From assembly GCA_016802295.1 (NCBI GenBank), contig JAESIW010000200.1:2015923-2079922 (forward strand): a stretch of DNA of 64,000 nucleotides, read 5' to 3'. The DNA comes from Brachionus rotundiformis (taxonomy: Eukaryota; Rotifera; Eurotatoria; Ploima; Brachionidae). The position numbers and the translations under genes are program-made. The notes under the pieces are model-generated. The model did no database searches and was not told the origin of the DNA. It saw nothing but the letters and a program-made list of their open reading frames with translations. The stretch's first letter is position 1. Each line of letters starts with the position of its first letter. Of this stretch, positions 22,786 to 33,558 are shown piece after piece.

Positions 22786-23477
22786 AATTCTATATCTGAA
22801 ATTTACACAATAAATTATCAAAATAAACTATTTAGGTAGTTTTTATTTAAAGCTTAAAAATTTTCTGAGTTACTCTTTGAAGGATTTAAGTTCGAATTCT
22901 GTTTAGCAAAGATTTCCTACTACATATTTGGTTTATCTGCATTGGACGTTTAAAATTTATTCCATTAATTTAATCTGAATAGAGTTTAAATTTCAAGGAA
23001 AATGTAAATTACGAATTGAATTCGATTTGATATTTATGCTTTTGCAAAAATTGCAAAATATAAAAAAAAAATTTTATTCAAATTATACACTTGAAATTGT
23101 CTTTTAACTTTGAATAAATAAATTATTTAATTAATGAAAATGTTTTTATAAATATGTGAAAAAAAAAATTGAAATCAAATTTCTATTTAGGAATTTTTTT
23201 TTATATTAATAAATATTCAGATAATTTTTGATATATTTAATTGATTTGAGATTCATGTAGTTATTAAACATTTTGTGAAATATTCTTCTAAAATCTTATT
23301 CACACAGTCAAAAAACAAACAAAAAAAGATATTTATAAAATTATTTTATTAAAACATCTAAGAGGGTAGTTAACCTTTAAAACATTCTTTCACGAATGGT
23401 TTATTAATATCATGAATTCATGCCAAAAAAGTGTCTTGTTCAACAAATATTTTAAAATAGATTTGTTTTAGCAGAAT
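22786..23477. other. Intergenic, PRPF4B upstream region
   Basis: AT-rich. A splice acceptor (ttttcag) just upstream of the PRPF4B ATG suggests a spliced 5' UTR. Nothing else is recognised. Confidence 0.4.
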
Positions 23478-23612
23478 TCAACTAAGATTTTTTATCATAT
23501 AATATCTTTCTTCATTAGATACAAAATTTCCGCATGGTCCTAGATTTGTTAATAGACAATTAAAATGTACTGTATTAACAAGAAAAAGAAATCTGGAACA
23601 GTCTACCTGTTG

Positions 23613-23711
23613 ACGGACGATTATCTGCTCCTGAGATGCGCAGCACTTGTTCTCTTTTAGCCATAATTTGTATTTAATTAAAGATATCAATTAGTATTAA
23701 TATTTATTAAA
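23613..23711. repeat. Dispersed repeat family R1, copy 1
   Basis: About 95 bases match 41972-42061 in the same orientation, sharing ATTATCTGCTCCTG, then CTCTTTTAGCCATAATTTGT and the following A/T tail. Family unknown. Confidence 0.75.
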
Positions 23712-24052
23712 ACCGTATCATAACAATAAAAAAAGGAATTTATACATTTCAAATTTAAGTTCCAGAAATTTTAAACTTTAGTGCTATCTGAATTTAAAAT
23801 TTCTGACTTAAAATTCCTAAACTATGTCCTTTGAAATCCTATATTTCATTTTTTTTTGGGGACAAAAAAGAATATTTTTTTCCTAGTGGTCTAAAACAAA
23901 ACAAACCTTTAAAAAGTTTTAGTTCTTTCAGACCCAGTTATTCAATGTATTTAATCAAATTTTGTTTAAAAATCATATATATGCCACCAAAGTCTAAATT
24001 TTTTTGTTCTCGCGCTAATAACCTTGGAGTTTGATGATCAAATAGTTAAAGG

Positions 24053-24096
24053 TATGATGATAGTAACAAGTATTATCTCTTGTTACTACCATCATA
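24053..24096. repeat. 18-bp hairpin
   Basis: Arms 24053-24070 and 24079-24096 are inverted copies with one mismatch around an 8-base loop. It lies in the otherwise featureless 23.7-24.6 kb spacer. Confidence 0.65.
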
Positions 24097-24618
24097 TTGA
24101 GTTAAAAAAATATAAATTTTATCATTTTTTAATCAAAAATGAATTGGATTCAATGAAAAATTATTTATTATTCACTAAAAGCACCAGAGAAGTCATTTTG
24201 ATTTCTTTTGGAATTTTGAAGGCCGAATAATAATGCCATTATTTTTTCATATTAAATGCTTCTTTTAATTGTCTGTTTTTTTTATTTTATCAATAAATAA
24301 TTTTTTACTCACTGCCTTTATTTAGTATTATTTTATGAACGGTTCAAAAAATTGATCGAATTTTGCCAGTTCCAGTGCTTAAAGTGTTAAAGTGTTATTT
24401 ATAATTATTACTCATAATAATTATAACATTTTGATTGTAATAACAATTTAATTTTAGTGATTTACATTTTCAAAGGATTTATTTAAATTAAAAAATCAAA
24501 TTGAATTATAATTAGAGGAAATATAATTTTAAACTATGTTCAAGTTCTTTATTTTTAAAAAATTAATTTCGAAAACATTTAATTTTTAAAGTTAAACTAA
24601 AATTCACAAAGAAAAATA

Positions 24619-25698
24619 TTATATTTGATAAAAAACACTAGATGTTCCATCAGAAGGACTAGAAGTTCCATTCATATTAGTGGAAATATTAAGTAAATTA
24701 TTCGAACAATTGGTTGTGTTTACACAATTTGGGGCTAAAAACGAAGATGAGAGTGAAGAAGACGAAGAAATCGAGTCGGGTGAAGGAGTTGATTCGATTG
24801 ACTGATGCTGTGCCATGCTATTATTGTAAACTTGATTACCATAAAACCAATTATTTGTTTCAGCAGCCATATCGTTAGATGAAGTGCTTAGTTTATCCAA
24901 TTTAGCTGCTTTTGGGCCGGATTTACCAGCCTTTATTTTGTCCTTGCGGAATTTAGCCCGTCTATTCTGAAACCATACTTGAACCCTAGCTTCAGACAAG
25001 CCAATTTTTAAGGCTATTTCTTCTCTGGTGTACACATCTGGATAATGGGTTTCTTCAAATATTTTTTCTAATTCACGAAATTGAATCGTAGAAAAAGTCG
25101 TTCGAATTCTGCGCTGCTTACGTATCTTGACATCATCGCTAGAATAGCTACTTCCTCCTGACGTATACTTTATTGTCGATGATGCCTGGTCTTCCCTCTG
25201 TATTAACGGAGGACTTGGTAAGCTAGTCATTGACCATTTAGCTGTATTGTTTTCAATAAATGCTTGATTAATTGCTTAATTAAATAAAATTTTAAAAATA
25301 ATCTATTTAATGATTTATTAAAGAAATTTTTGTTTGTCTTGATAAAAAGTACCTGTGCAAGAGGGTGAATAAACCGGATTTAAATTAAAATTTTTATAAT
25401 TTTGGCTATTGGCTGAATCAATATCATAGCTAGACTCAAAGGTGGACTCTGCTAATTTTGATGCCGAATGAATTTGAGAATTGTTGAAAAAGTCTATATT
25501 TTGACTAAAATGAGACTGGTGTGAGACAGATAGAGGATCTTGCTGAATTGGTATTGTCTGGTTCGAATAGTAGTGGTTGGATGATGCTGTTAAGTCGAAT
25601 TCAATGTTGGAAAAGTTAGTGAAATTTTGGCTATGTTCTTCATTTGAATCATTTGCTGGGTGTAAATTAGATGGCAAAAACGAGCTTAAATCATTCAT
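24619..25698 (-). CDS. PHOX2: Phox2-like paired-class homeobox transcription factor
   Basis: Two exons, 25698-25353 and 25274-24619, with a 79-nt intron; 333 residues. The homeodomain starts at KQRRIRTTF and reads ETHYPDVYTREEIALKIGLS, then ARVQVWFQNRRAKFRKDK. The THYPD[IV]YTREE..LKI segment and Gln at homeodomain position 50 are typical of Phox2 proteins; Arx, Prrx and Rx differ more there. The N-terminal part, with SSYDIDSA and NPVYSPSC, faintly recalls the vertebrate Phox2 head (YESC..., YNPI). The C-terminus is serine/asparagine-rich with a serine run. Family role: specifying autonomic and motor neuron types through paired-class TAAT sites. The frame stays open upstream of the chosen ATG to an acceptor at about 25759, so a further 5' coding exon cannot be excluded. 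Assignment to Phox2 is by eye. Confidence 0.8.
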
Positions 25699-26013
25699 AA
25701 TCAAATTATCTAAATTAAAATTAAAATCAGTAGAGGAATTTGAATCGTGGGTTTTCAGGCTTTAATTAAAAATAATTAAATTTAAAAAAAAACTCTAATT
25801 TAAATAAAATAGCTAATTTAATTCGAAAGGCCGAAATTGTATTTAAGTTCAGGTATTTGGTAAAAAACAAATGTTATTTTAGACCATTTATTTTGTTGGC
25901 AAATTTTTTAGCTCAATTTTGTGACTCTTTTTTATCGAAATTTAATTCGATTTAAATTTTATTTTTCTCTATTGTTGCAGCGCCTAGCTTCAACAAAGCC
26001 AAAAAAACAAATC

Positions 26014-26043
26014 TAATCAAATTAATGGACTTTAATTTGATTA
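26014..26043. promoter_or_regulatory. Two P3-type paired homeodomain sites upstream of the Phox2-like gene
   Basis: TAATCAAATTA (26014-26024) and TAATTTGATTA (26033-26043) both fit TAAT-YNR-ATTA, the palindromic site bound by dimers of paired-class homeodomains. They are 8 bases apart, within a larger imperfect hairpin, about 320 bp upstream of the start codon. Autoregulation is an inference. In AT-rich DNA a single site could arise by chance; the inverted pair is less expected. Confidence 0.4.
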
Positions 26044-26049
26044 AGTTTG

Positions 26050-27190
26050 TCTGTGCGTTTGGCCGAAGTTTCTTCTTCCAACTTGACTAATTTAATTTTA
26101 AATATATATACGTAGTCAGAATAAAATAATTGTTTACTTTGAGCTCACAATTAGATGGTAAACGGCATTTAAATTGGAATGTAAACAAACCAAGCGAATA
26201 AGCAAAAAAATGAAATTAAATTTCCTATAATTACTATTTGCGGATTTTTATTTTGGTCTTTTCGTCTCTTTTCTAGTGAAGATCATTTTATAATTTGATT
26301 AAAACAAGTGAACCATTTGATATTGATTCTTTTTCAAGTGATTAAATTTTTAGAAAATATAACTTTTTTTATATACACATTTAATAAGTTACGTCAGCGT
26401 AATTTTTGGACTTATTGGTTCTAATTTTGATGACAGTCTTTTAATTAGATTAAGGTATTGCATTCGGTTATCTAGGTAACTGTTTAAAGACAATGGATAA
26501 TTGTACTTTTATATGATCAGGTTATAATTTCATCTTTTTAGGTCTAATGATCAAGTGAAACAAAAAGCTTTTTATCAATCAAAAATTAATCATTGAATAT
26601 CAGGAATAAAAATTTTAAAGAAAAAATCATAACGTGATTTTTATATTAAAATAAGCTTGGACATACATTTAAAAGATAAAAAAAAGTATAGTTATAACTA
26701 TTAAAAGTTTATTTAGAATTAAACTATTTTATTTTAAAAAAATCAATAATAATAAAATCAGCTACAGCAGGGGATTAGTGGATTGAGGCTAGATATTACT
26801 TTGGTAGCTGTCTTTCTGTTTAAAAAAAAATATAGGAATAATTTTTTATTTGTTGAATTATATATAATTAGATTTAGATAAAAATGCATTTTTAAATTCT
26901 TTTAAATTCATTTTAAATAATAATAATTAAATAAAAAAAATTAAAAGTCAATTTTAATGACTCTTAAGCTGAATTTAACTTAAAGTATGAGATAAATTTT
27001 AAAATTAAACATGTTATACTAAAAAATGATAGTTTAATGAATTGAAAAATTTATTTCTTTTAAAAACTAAAATTTAAATCAAAATGACTTAAATACTTCA
27101 AAAAAAAAAATTGAAAATTAATCATTATCTTTGACAAAAAATAAATAAAACCGTTTGATTAAATAATAGTTTATCAGTTTGTTGATTCAA
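26050..27190. other. Intergenic between the Phox2-like gene and actin
   Basis: Holds the presumed Phox2-like upstream region and the actin 3' flank. No gene recognised. Confidence 0.4.
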
Positions 27191-28321
27191 CTAAAAACAT
27201 TTTCTGTGAACAATTGATGGACCTGATTCATCATATTCTTGTTTTGAGATCCACATTTGTTGGAAAGTAGATAGTGAAGCTAAAATTGAGCCACCAATCC
27301 AGACTGAGTACTTTCTCTCTGGTGGAGCAATAATTTTAATCTTCATGGTGCTTGGAGCCAAAGCAGTGATTTCCTTTTGCATACGATCAGCAATGCCTGG
27401 GTACATGGTAGTGCCACCTGACAAAACGTTATTGGCATATAAATCTTTACGAATATCAATATCGCACTTCATAATTGAGTTAAATGTGGTCTCATGAATT
27501 CCAGCGACTTCCATACCCAAAAATGAAGGTTGAAACAAAGATTCAGGGCATCTAAATCTTTCATTACCAATAGTGATCACTTGACCGTCAGGTAATTCGT
27601 ATGATTTTTCCAATGTGGATGATGTAGCAGCTGTGGCCATTTCTTGCTCGAAGTCCAAGGCAACATAGCATAATTTCTCTTTTATATCTCGGACAATTTC
27701 TCTCTCGGCAGTGGTAACAAAAGAATAACCTCTCTCAGTTAGAATTTTCATTAAATAATCAGTTAAATCACGACCAGCTAAATCCAAACGGAGAATAGCA
27801 TGAGGTAGAGCGTAGCCTTCGTAGATTGGAACATTGTGAGTAACACCATCACCTGAGTCCAAAACAATGCCAGTGGTTCGACCAGAAGCATATAGGGATA
27901 GAACTGCTTGGATGGCAACATACATAGCAGGAGAATTGAATGTCTCGAACATGATTTGAGTCATTTTCTCTCTGTTTGCTTTTGGGTTAAGGGGAGCTTC
28001 AGTCAACAAAACTGGGTGCTCTTCAGGAGCAACTCTCAACTCATTGTAAAAAGTGTGATGCCAAATTTTTTCCATATCATCCCAGTTCGTAACAATACCG
28101 TGCTCAATCGGATACTTTAGTGTCAAAATACCTCTTTTGGACTGGGCCTCGTCGCCTACATACGAATCTTTTTGACCCATGCCAACCATAACACCTTGAT
28201 GTCTTGGACGACCAACAATTGATGGAAAAACAGCTCTTGGTGCATCATCACCAGCAAAACCGGCTTTGCACATACCAGAACCATTGTCAACAACTAAGGC
28301 AGCAACTTCGTCGTCACACAT
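27191..28321 (-). CDS. ACT: Actin, cytoplasmic type
   Basis: 376 residues without introns. It starts [20 protein letters not shown] and ends SIVHRKCF, and is full length with no frame damage. Nucleotide-binding loops are intact ([37 protein letters not shown]). The Cys-Asp-Asp-Glu N-terminus and overall sequence are those of invertebrate cytoplasmic or muscle actins, which cannot be separated by eye. It polymerises into filaments for motility and cytokinesis. GC content is higher than its neighbours, as expected for a highly expressed gene. An AG acceptor (gatttag) lies about 35 bases before the ATG, and a TATA box with two CArG boxes sits 390-500 bp upstream, so a spliced 5' UTR with an intron of about 300 bp is likely. 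Confidence 0.98.
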
Positions 28322-28709
28322 TTTTGTTTATTGTTTGAGCAATTAAAAATCTAAATCTAAATTTTAAATATAATTTTTATATATTTTAACAGAAATATAT
28401 AGGCTCATTAATAGACGTTTTTTCTCTTATTAGCTAAATAACTACTTAGGATAATATTTAGCAAAAAGATTAAGTTTAGCCTCATTTTGATGTTTTTTTT
28501 CTAGTCATACTTAAGTCTTTTCGCTCATTTAGTTTTAACCCAAATAAAAAAGATCGAATTTCCTGGTTTAGTTAGCTAAAGGTTGTAACATTTGGCTACA
28601 ATTTGTTAAATTGACGATTTATCACTAATTTTAAGGATAAGATTAGAATAAAAAATATATTTTTTTTGATTTTATTAACTGAATGATGTTAGAGCGAGAA
28701 TTTATTTGG

Positions 28710-28717
28710 TATTTATA
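28710..28717 (-). promoter_or_regulatory. Probable actin TATA box
   Basis: Reads TATAAATA on the actin strand, 45-100 bases downstream of two perfect CArG boxes. The combination, not the TATA alone, supports it as the actin promoter. Confidence 0.45.
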
Positions 28718-28761
28718 ATTCTAGAGAGTAAACAGTTCTTGTCAAAATTACCAACCAAATT

Positions 28762-28771
28762 CCTTAAAAGG
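28762..28771. promoter_or_regulatory. CArG box 1 (SRF site)
   Basis: CCTTAAAAGG, a perfect CC(A/T)6GG. Serum response factor controls actin genes in animals through this site. It lies about 45 bases before the presumed TATA box. Confidence 0.6.
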
Positions 28772-28809
28772 CAATAGTGGGTTGTACAAAAAATTTGGGC
28801 ATGATAATT

Positions 28810-28819
28810 CCATAAAAGG
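28810..28819. promoter_or_regulatory. CArG box 2 (SRF site)
   Basis: CCATAAAAGG, a second perfect match 48 bases from the first. Paired CArG boxes are usual for actin promoters. Confidence 0.6.
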
Positions 28820-28829
28820 AGTTTTTTCA

Positions 28830-30771
28830 AAATAGATAAAAAATAAGCAAAAAATAAACAATTGTTGAATTAATTTAATCATAATTTTTTTAGCTAAAAC
28901 TTCAGTTGAGAAAAGTGAATAATTAGATTAAACTTTGGCAGAAATGGCAGGTTAACTCATTATCGATGAACATATTTGATAAGCATATCAATTTATCTAT
29001 ATATGGATGAATTCTTATGTTTTTTTAATTTTGTTTTATTTTTTATATTCAGAAATAATTCTAATCAAAAAAATTAATCTAAATCAAATTATTTAAATAT
29101 CATATACCAAAGATTTTTAATCAATACAAATCGCCTTCATGATGTGGTTTTATTTTTAGTAAAAATTCAATTCCATTATAATAATAATCATATTAAAAGA
29201 TTAATAATTCATTGTTTATTTTTCTCATCAATTAATTTTACTTCATAAAATCAAAAATTTTATATTAAAATTAAAGTTAATTTTTCAGATTTTCAAAATT
29301 AATTTTTATATTTTATTAAATTTTCTAAATTTCTTTTTTTTTCAATTTATTATTCTATTAAATAATCATTTATTAAAAAAGTATAATTTATTTAGATATT
29401 TTTATTCTTTATTTGAATGTAATTGGACACAGAAAAACTTTTTATAAAACAAAAATAGAAATAACCTTTTTCATCTAAGTTTATTTTTTAAAGAGATAAG
29501 ATATAGGTGAAATCCAAAAAAATCTCTTTAATTTGACAAATCCAATTTTACCAAAAAGTCAAACTTGATCTTTATCTTAACAATAAACAATAAAACAAAT
29601 AATGTTTAGCTTATCATTCACATAGCAAGCAAGTATTAAACTTAATAAAAAATTGGTATTATTGGAAGTCACCAACGGAATCGCTTTATTCTTTAAGTGA
29701 ATAATTATTTAAGAGTCAAAAATAGGTAAAATAATCTGTTTGACAAATTTACTTTTAGAGTTTTATCGCTTAAGTATACAGAGGCATTCAGCATTGAAAA
29801 AAAAGAATAAATAATTGAGTTCGAAATAATTGAGATACACCCAGTCAACCAAATTTTATGAATTAATAAGAATTTTAAAAAGATTGTGAAAATATCTATG
29901 AATATTCTTTATTTTTGTATGAAAATAGAAAGATTTTTTAGATTTCAATTTTATAAACTTGCAGAAAATTTTTTTACATTTTTTTACTTCAGTTTTTCTG
30001 TATTTTCTTAAAATTACTTTTTATACCTCATGCACTGCAAAGGAAAAATCTAAAATTGATCAAATTGAATTTTTTGTAAATTTGAAAATCAGCTTTTTAA
30101 AAAAAAAGCTTATCTGTTTAATATTTATTTTTTAAAAAATTAGTAGACGCAGGATATCTACAGTGAATCTATTAGAATCATTAAATCAAAAATAAGATCA
30201 GCTTTTCAAAATATTATTTCGATTTGAAGAGTTTATCTTTAGATATTTGAATTAATCTACTTGTAATTTATTTCAAGAGTATTTGTTAACTAACATTCAA
30301 AATTAAATCCGATTATTAAATTCCAAATATATTCTGTTACACCAATTTTTTTCTAAAAAAAAACTTAAAATCAACTTTAAAAAAATGTGCTAGTAAATTT
30401 AAAAATTTAATCATTTAGATGAAAAAAATTTTTATTAAGTAATTCATTTTGTTCAATTTGCTAAACATGAAAAGTGTGTTACATTAAAATTATTTAAATA
30501 AAATTAAAGATAAATTCTTTGAATTGAAATGATATTTTGAATGGATCATCAACTTCAAGATGCCTTGCGAATGATTTTATGAATCAAAATTTATTTTATT
30601 AATTTTTAAAATAAATATAACAAAGAGAAAAAAAACTCATTAATATCACATTCGATAATTCCCAAAAAAAATTTGACATAATAAAACGAAATAAACAAAA
30701 TTTTTTATTTCGAAAATTTAAAAAGTATCTGAGATTTAAAAATTATTTAAATAAAAAAAATTCAAGCTAAT
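28830..30771. other. Intergenic, nothing recognised
   Basis: About 1.9 kb of A/T-rich sequence between the actin promoter and the TMX2 3' end. No open frame with recognisable content. Confidence 0.5.
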
Positions 30772-31605
30772 TTAGAGATCTTTTTTATTTGTTTCCCTAC
30801 TCATATCATTTTTATCACTTCCATTGGCAACTTTAACGACTATTGGATTATTTTTGCATTCGTAATAAATTTTATTCAAATTAAAATCCTTCACAATGTT
30901 GTCATAACTCATAACATAATTGAACACTTTTCCTTTGCTATCAATAAATGGTCTTCGTTTTGTCTCCACTCCTTTTTCAAAGAGTACCACTGTTGGCAAT
31001 TGTTTACTCAATGATGAAGTACTAATATTAAATTTTTTTGCTATATCTGGATATAAATTTGCATCAAATTTAGCGAATTTCAAATTGCTTAATTCGCCAA
31101 ACTTGTTGCTTATTTCTGCAAAAACTGGCGTAAAATCTTTGCATGGTGGAGACCAAGGCGCATAAAAGCATACTAACCATGTAATACGATCATCTCGTTT
31201 AATTTCATGTTCTAAATTTGTGCTTCTGAAATATTGGACTTTTTCCGGACCTTTGTAGACTGGTTGTGGTAAAAATACAAAATGTAAAAACCATAACAAA
31301 CAGTAAGTGAAAACTTGAATTGGACCTTCTCTCCAAAACAAAATTACATTGGCAGCTTTTGAAAAAGTGCATATGGTGCTAACAAGTTGAAGCCAAGTTG
31401 CTGCTCGGCGAGTTTTGACCGCTACAAAAATAACCAAAAGCATCAATATTTCCAATTCTCTCCATTCGAGTAAACATGATTCAAACACATATTCACAAAG
31501 ACGTGGTGTGTTTTTGAGCAAAAAATAGCTTGAGGCAAGTGCTATGTTGGTCAAGTAGTGGGCTTGAATCAATGGTTTTATTCGATTTTTTAAAAATTGT
31601 TTCAT
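30772..31605 (-). CDS. TMX2: Thioredoxin-related transmembrane protein 2 (TMX2)
   Basis: 277 residues, one exon (human 296). Three or four hydrophobic segments occupy the first about 115 residues, including WRELEILMLLVIFVAVKTRR, which matches the family. Then come YKGPEKVQYF, a thioredoxin fold with ITWLVCFYAPWSPPCKDFTP, and SKQLPTVVLFEKGVE. The active site reads Ser-Pro-Pro-Cys, where vertebrate TMX2 has Ser-Asn-Asp-Cys: both lack the first Cys of CxxC, so dithiol exchange is not expected. The C-terminus KKDL has lysines at -3 and -4, an ER-retrieval signal. Known role: ER/mitochondria-contact protein in redox and calcium control. It is divergent to CUSTOS with 237 bp between start codons. 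Confidence 0.92.
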   Translation of the reverse strand: MKQFLKNRIKPLIQAHYLTNIALASSYFLLKNTPRLCEYVFESCLLEWRELEILMLLVIFVAVKTRRAATWLQLVSTICTFSKAANVILFWREGPIQVFTYCLLWFLHFVFLPQPVYKGPEKVQYFRSTNLEHEIKRDDRITWLVCFYAPWSPPCKDFTPVFAEISNKFGELSNLKFAKFDANLYPDIAKKFNISTSSLSKQLPTVVLFEKGVETKRRPFIDSKGKVFNYVMSYDNIVKDFNLNKIYYECKNNPIVVKVANGSDKNDMSRETNKKDL

Positions 31606-31842
31606 TTTAAGTCACCTAATTTTTAGAATAAAGCTATTTTCTAAGGCAAACTCGACTCTGCTATAATTTATTTTAAAATCTTGTTTTAAATCGGTGAATA
31701 CACTTATTGTTTGCTTAGTATCTAGATTTTAAGATAAGGATAAAATATAAAAACATGTCTTCAAAATCTGAAATAAAGTTAAATTTATTAAGACAAATAT
31801 AAAAATTTAAATAAATTATATTTTAAAAACATATATTTAAAA
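31606..31842. promoter_or_regulatory. Shared divergent promoter region, TMX2 / CUSTOS
   Basis: Only 237 bases separate the two ATGs, on opposite strands. Both promoters and 5' UTRs must lie here. No TATA motif of clear quality is seen; this fits a bidirectional housekeeping promoter. Confidence 0.5.
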
Positions 31843-32482
31843 ATGCCGAGATCAAGTTCATCATCGAGTGACGAAGAAGAAGATTCGAGGATAAAACAAC
31901 TTAGGGAAATAGCAGTTTCATTTGATAGCCTGAAGCAGGACATCAAAACTGAAAATAATTTTTCAAAGCGTCAAAAAGAGAGCGATGATGATCCAAATAC
32001 ATGTGAGGTTACCCCTGAGTTTCAGCAATTTGTTGCCAAAAGGCTTGGAAAAAAATTGGACGAGTAAATTTAGTAATTTGGGCATAATTTTAATTAAATC
32101 GATTTTTAATTAAGATCTATTGAATTGATAATCAAGTCTTCCAATAAACATAAAAGTAAAGTAAGCATTTTTGAAATTATTTTCAACTTTCTTTATTCAA
32201 GAAAAGAAATCAAATGACGAAGACTTCAAGTTCCAATTACTGAAAAATGTATATTTATCAAATAAAAATATTCTGGACATCCAACATAATACAAATAGTG
32301 AAGTAAGTGAAAAAAAAAGAATGAAGATCAAAAAAAAGATAAATGCAAAGAAGGTAGAATCTGAATCAGAGTCTGATAATGAACAAACAAAAATGCTCAA
32401 GGAAGCAGCTATTGACATCGACTTTTTAGCTAAAACAACTTGTATTCAACAGCATAAGAAAGAATTTTTATCTTCAATTTGA
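31843..32482 (+). CDS. CUSTOS: CUSTOS homologue (C12orf43 family)
   Basis: Three exons: 31843-32063, 32115-32160, 32207-32482, with introns of 51 and 46 nt; 180 residues. The N-terminus has a serine/acidic run and RIKQLREIAVSFDSL. The family signature TPEFQQFVAKRLGKKLDE (vertebrate TPEFxxHVAKKLGxxLD) closes exon 1 and runs on into SIELI in the small middle exon. Exon 3 has DEDFKFQLL, a basic cluster (KKRMKIKKKINAKK) that looks like a nuclear signal, an acidic run (SESESDNEQ), and a second LKEAAIDIDFL helix similar to that near the N-terminus. In vertebrates the protein is linked to the nuclear envelope and Wnt/beta-catenin control. The 46-nt middle exon has a good gtaagc donor and keeps the frame, which supports the model. 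Confidence 0.8.
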
Positions 32483-32807
32483 TAAATAAATTATTTTTAA
32501 AAACTAATCTGTGATTATCTATTATTATTGCAACAAAAATAATGTTGAGTAAAATAATTCAAGAGTTGAATAAAAAAAGGTGATCTTAATTTCATATTTT
32601 ATTTTTAAAATATAAGTTCAAACATCTAATTTGAAAAAAGCCTGAATTCTAAGGAAAAGACAAAAAATTAGAAATTATTTATGAACTCAAAATATTTGCT
32701 TTATATGAAATTTAAAAATTTTTTTTTTAAATTTAAAAAGATGAAAAGATACAAAAAACAAAAAAATCCTAATATAAATTGTAAAGTTTTTTTATTCGAA
32801 CAAAATT

Positions 32808-32912
32808 AATATTGTTGTAATTGAAAAAAAAAAAATATATATATATAAATATTTATGTATACATTAGATAATATTATTAATAAATATTAGCTTTAAACTT
32901 AAAAAAGTTGTT
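32808..32912. repeat. Local repeat R2, copy 1
   Basis: The unit ATTGTTGTAATTG, then an A-run, TA microsatellite, ATTTATGTATACATTAGATAA and TTTGCTTTAA-like end recurs at 33181-33317, 35227-35315 and, weaker, 33430-33535. The copies bracket glycosyltransferase-like copy B. Confidence 0.65.
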
Positions 32913-33180
32913 CACTGATTTTAGTTATTTTTAATGTGCCTTTCTTAAATAAAATTAGTTTTAATACCCATAAAAATGTGAAATTTTTAATAAAATTATA
33001 AAAGGATGGTTAGTTGCTCAATATTACATGGAAAATTAATTTAAAACTTGGAAGAATAAGTAAACGAAATTACATTTAAAAGAAATTTTAAATTTTGAAA
33101 TAATTTTGTTGAAAAATATTTTGTTTCTTTAAACCTGAAAAAGAATATTACGACTATTAAAAAAAACAGCAAATTTTTTA

Positions 33181-33317
33181 TTTTGAAAGGTATTAGTAAA
33201 ATATTGTTGTAATTGAAAAAAAAATTTAATTTTTTTAAAAATAAAATTTATTTTTAAAATTCTTTATATACATTAGAAGATTATTTTAATAAATATTTGC
33301 TTTAATATAAAAACAGG
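33181..33317. repeat. Local repeat R2, copy 2
   Basis: Shares TTTTGAAAGGTATTAGTAAA and the following TATTGTTGTAATTG with copy 3, and the ATACATTAGA...AATAAATATT end with copy 1. Confidence 0.6.
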
Positions 33318-33558
33318 ACTAAATATTACAAGGAAAATTTGGAAGAAAAAGCAAATTTTTCTTTTTCTTACAAAAACCCCTATTTTTTGGACGAAGGCTT
33401 TTAAGGATACTCGGCTTTTTATAAAAATACTGAATAATTGAAAAAAATTAATAATTGTTTAGTAATATTTATATTTAGATTAGATAATTATATCAATAAG
33501 CATTTGCTTTGAATTAAAAAAGCTGTTTTAAACAAAAAATTTTATTATTTTTTTTAAA

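Noticed and set aside
23831..24230. Two short plus-strand open frames in the spacer before the Phox2-like gene
   Set aside because: They flank and overlap the 24.05-kb hairpin and show no domain or conserved motif.
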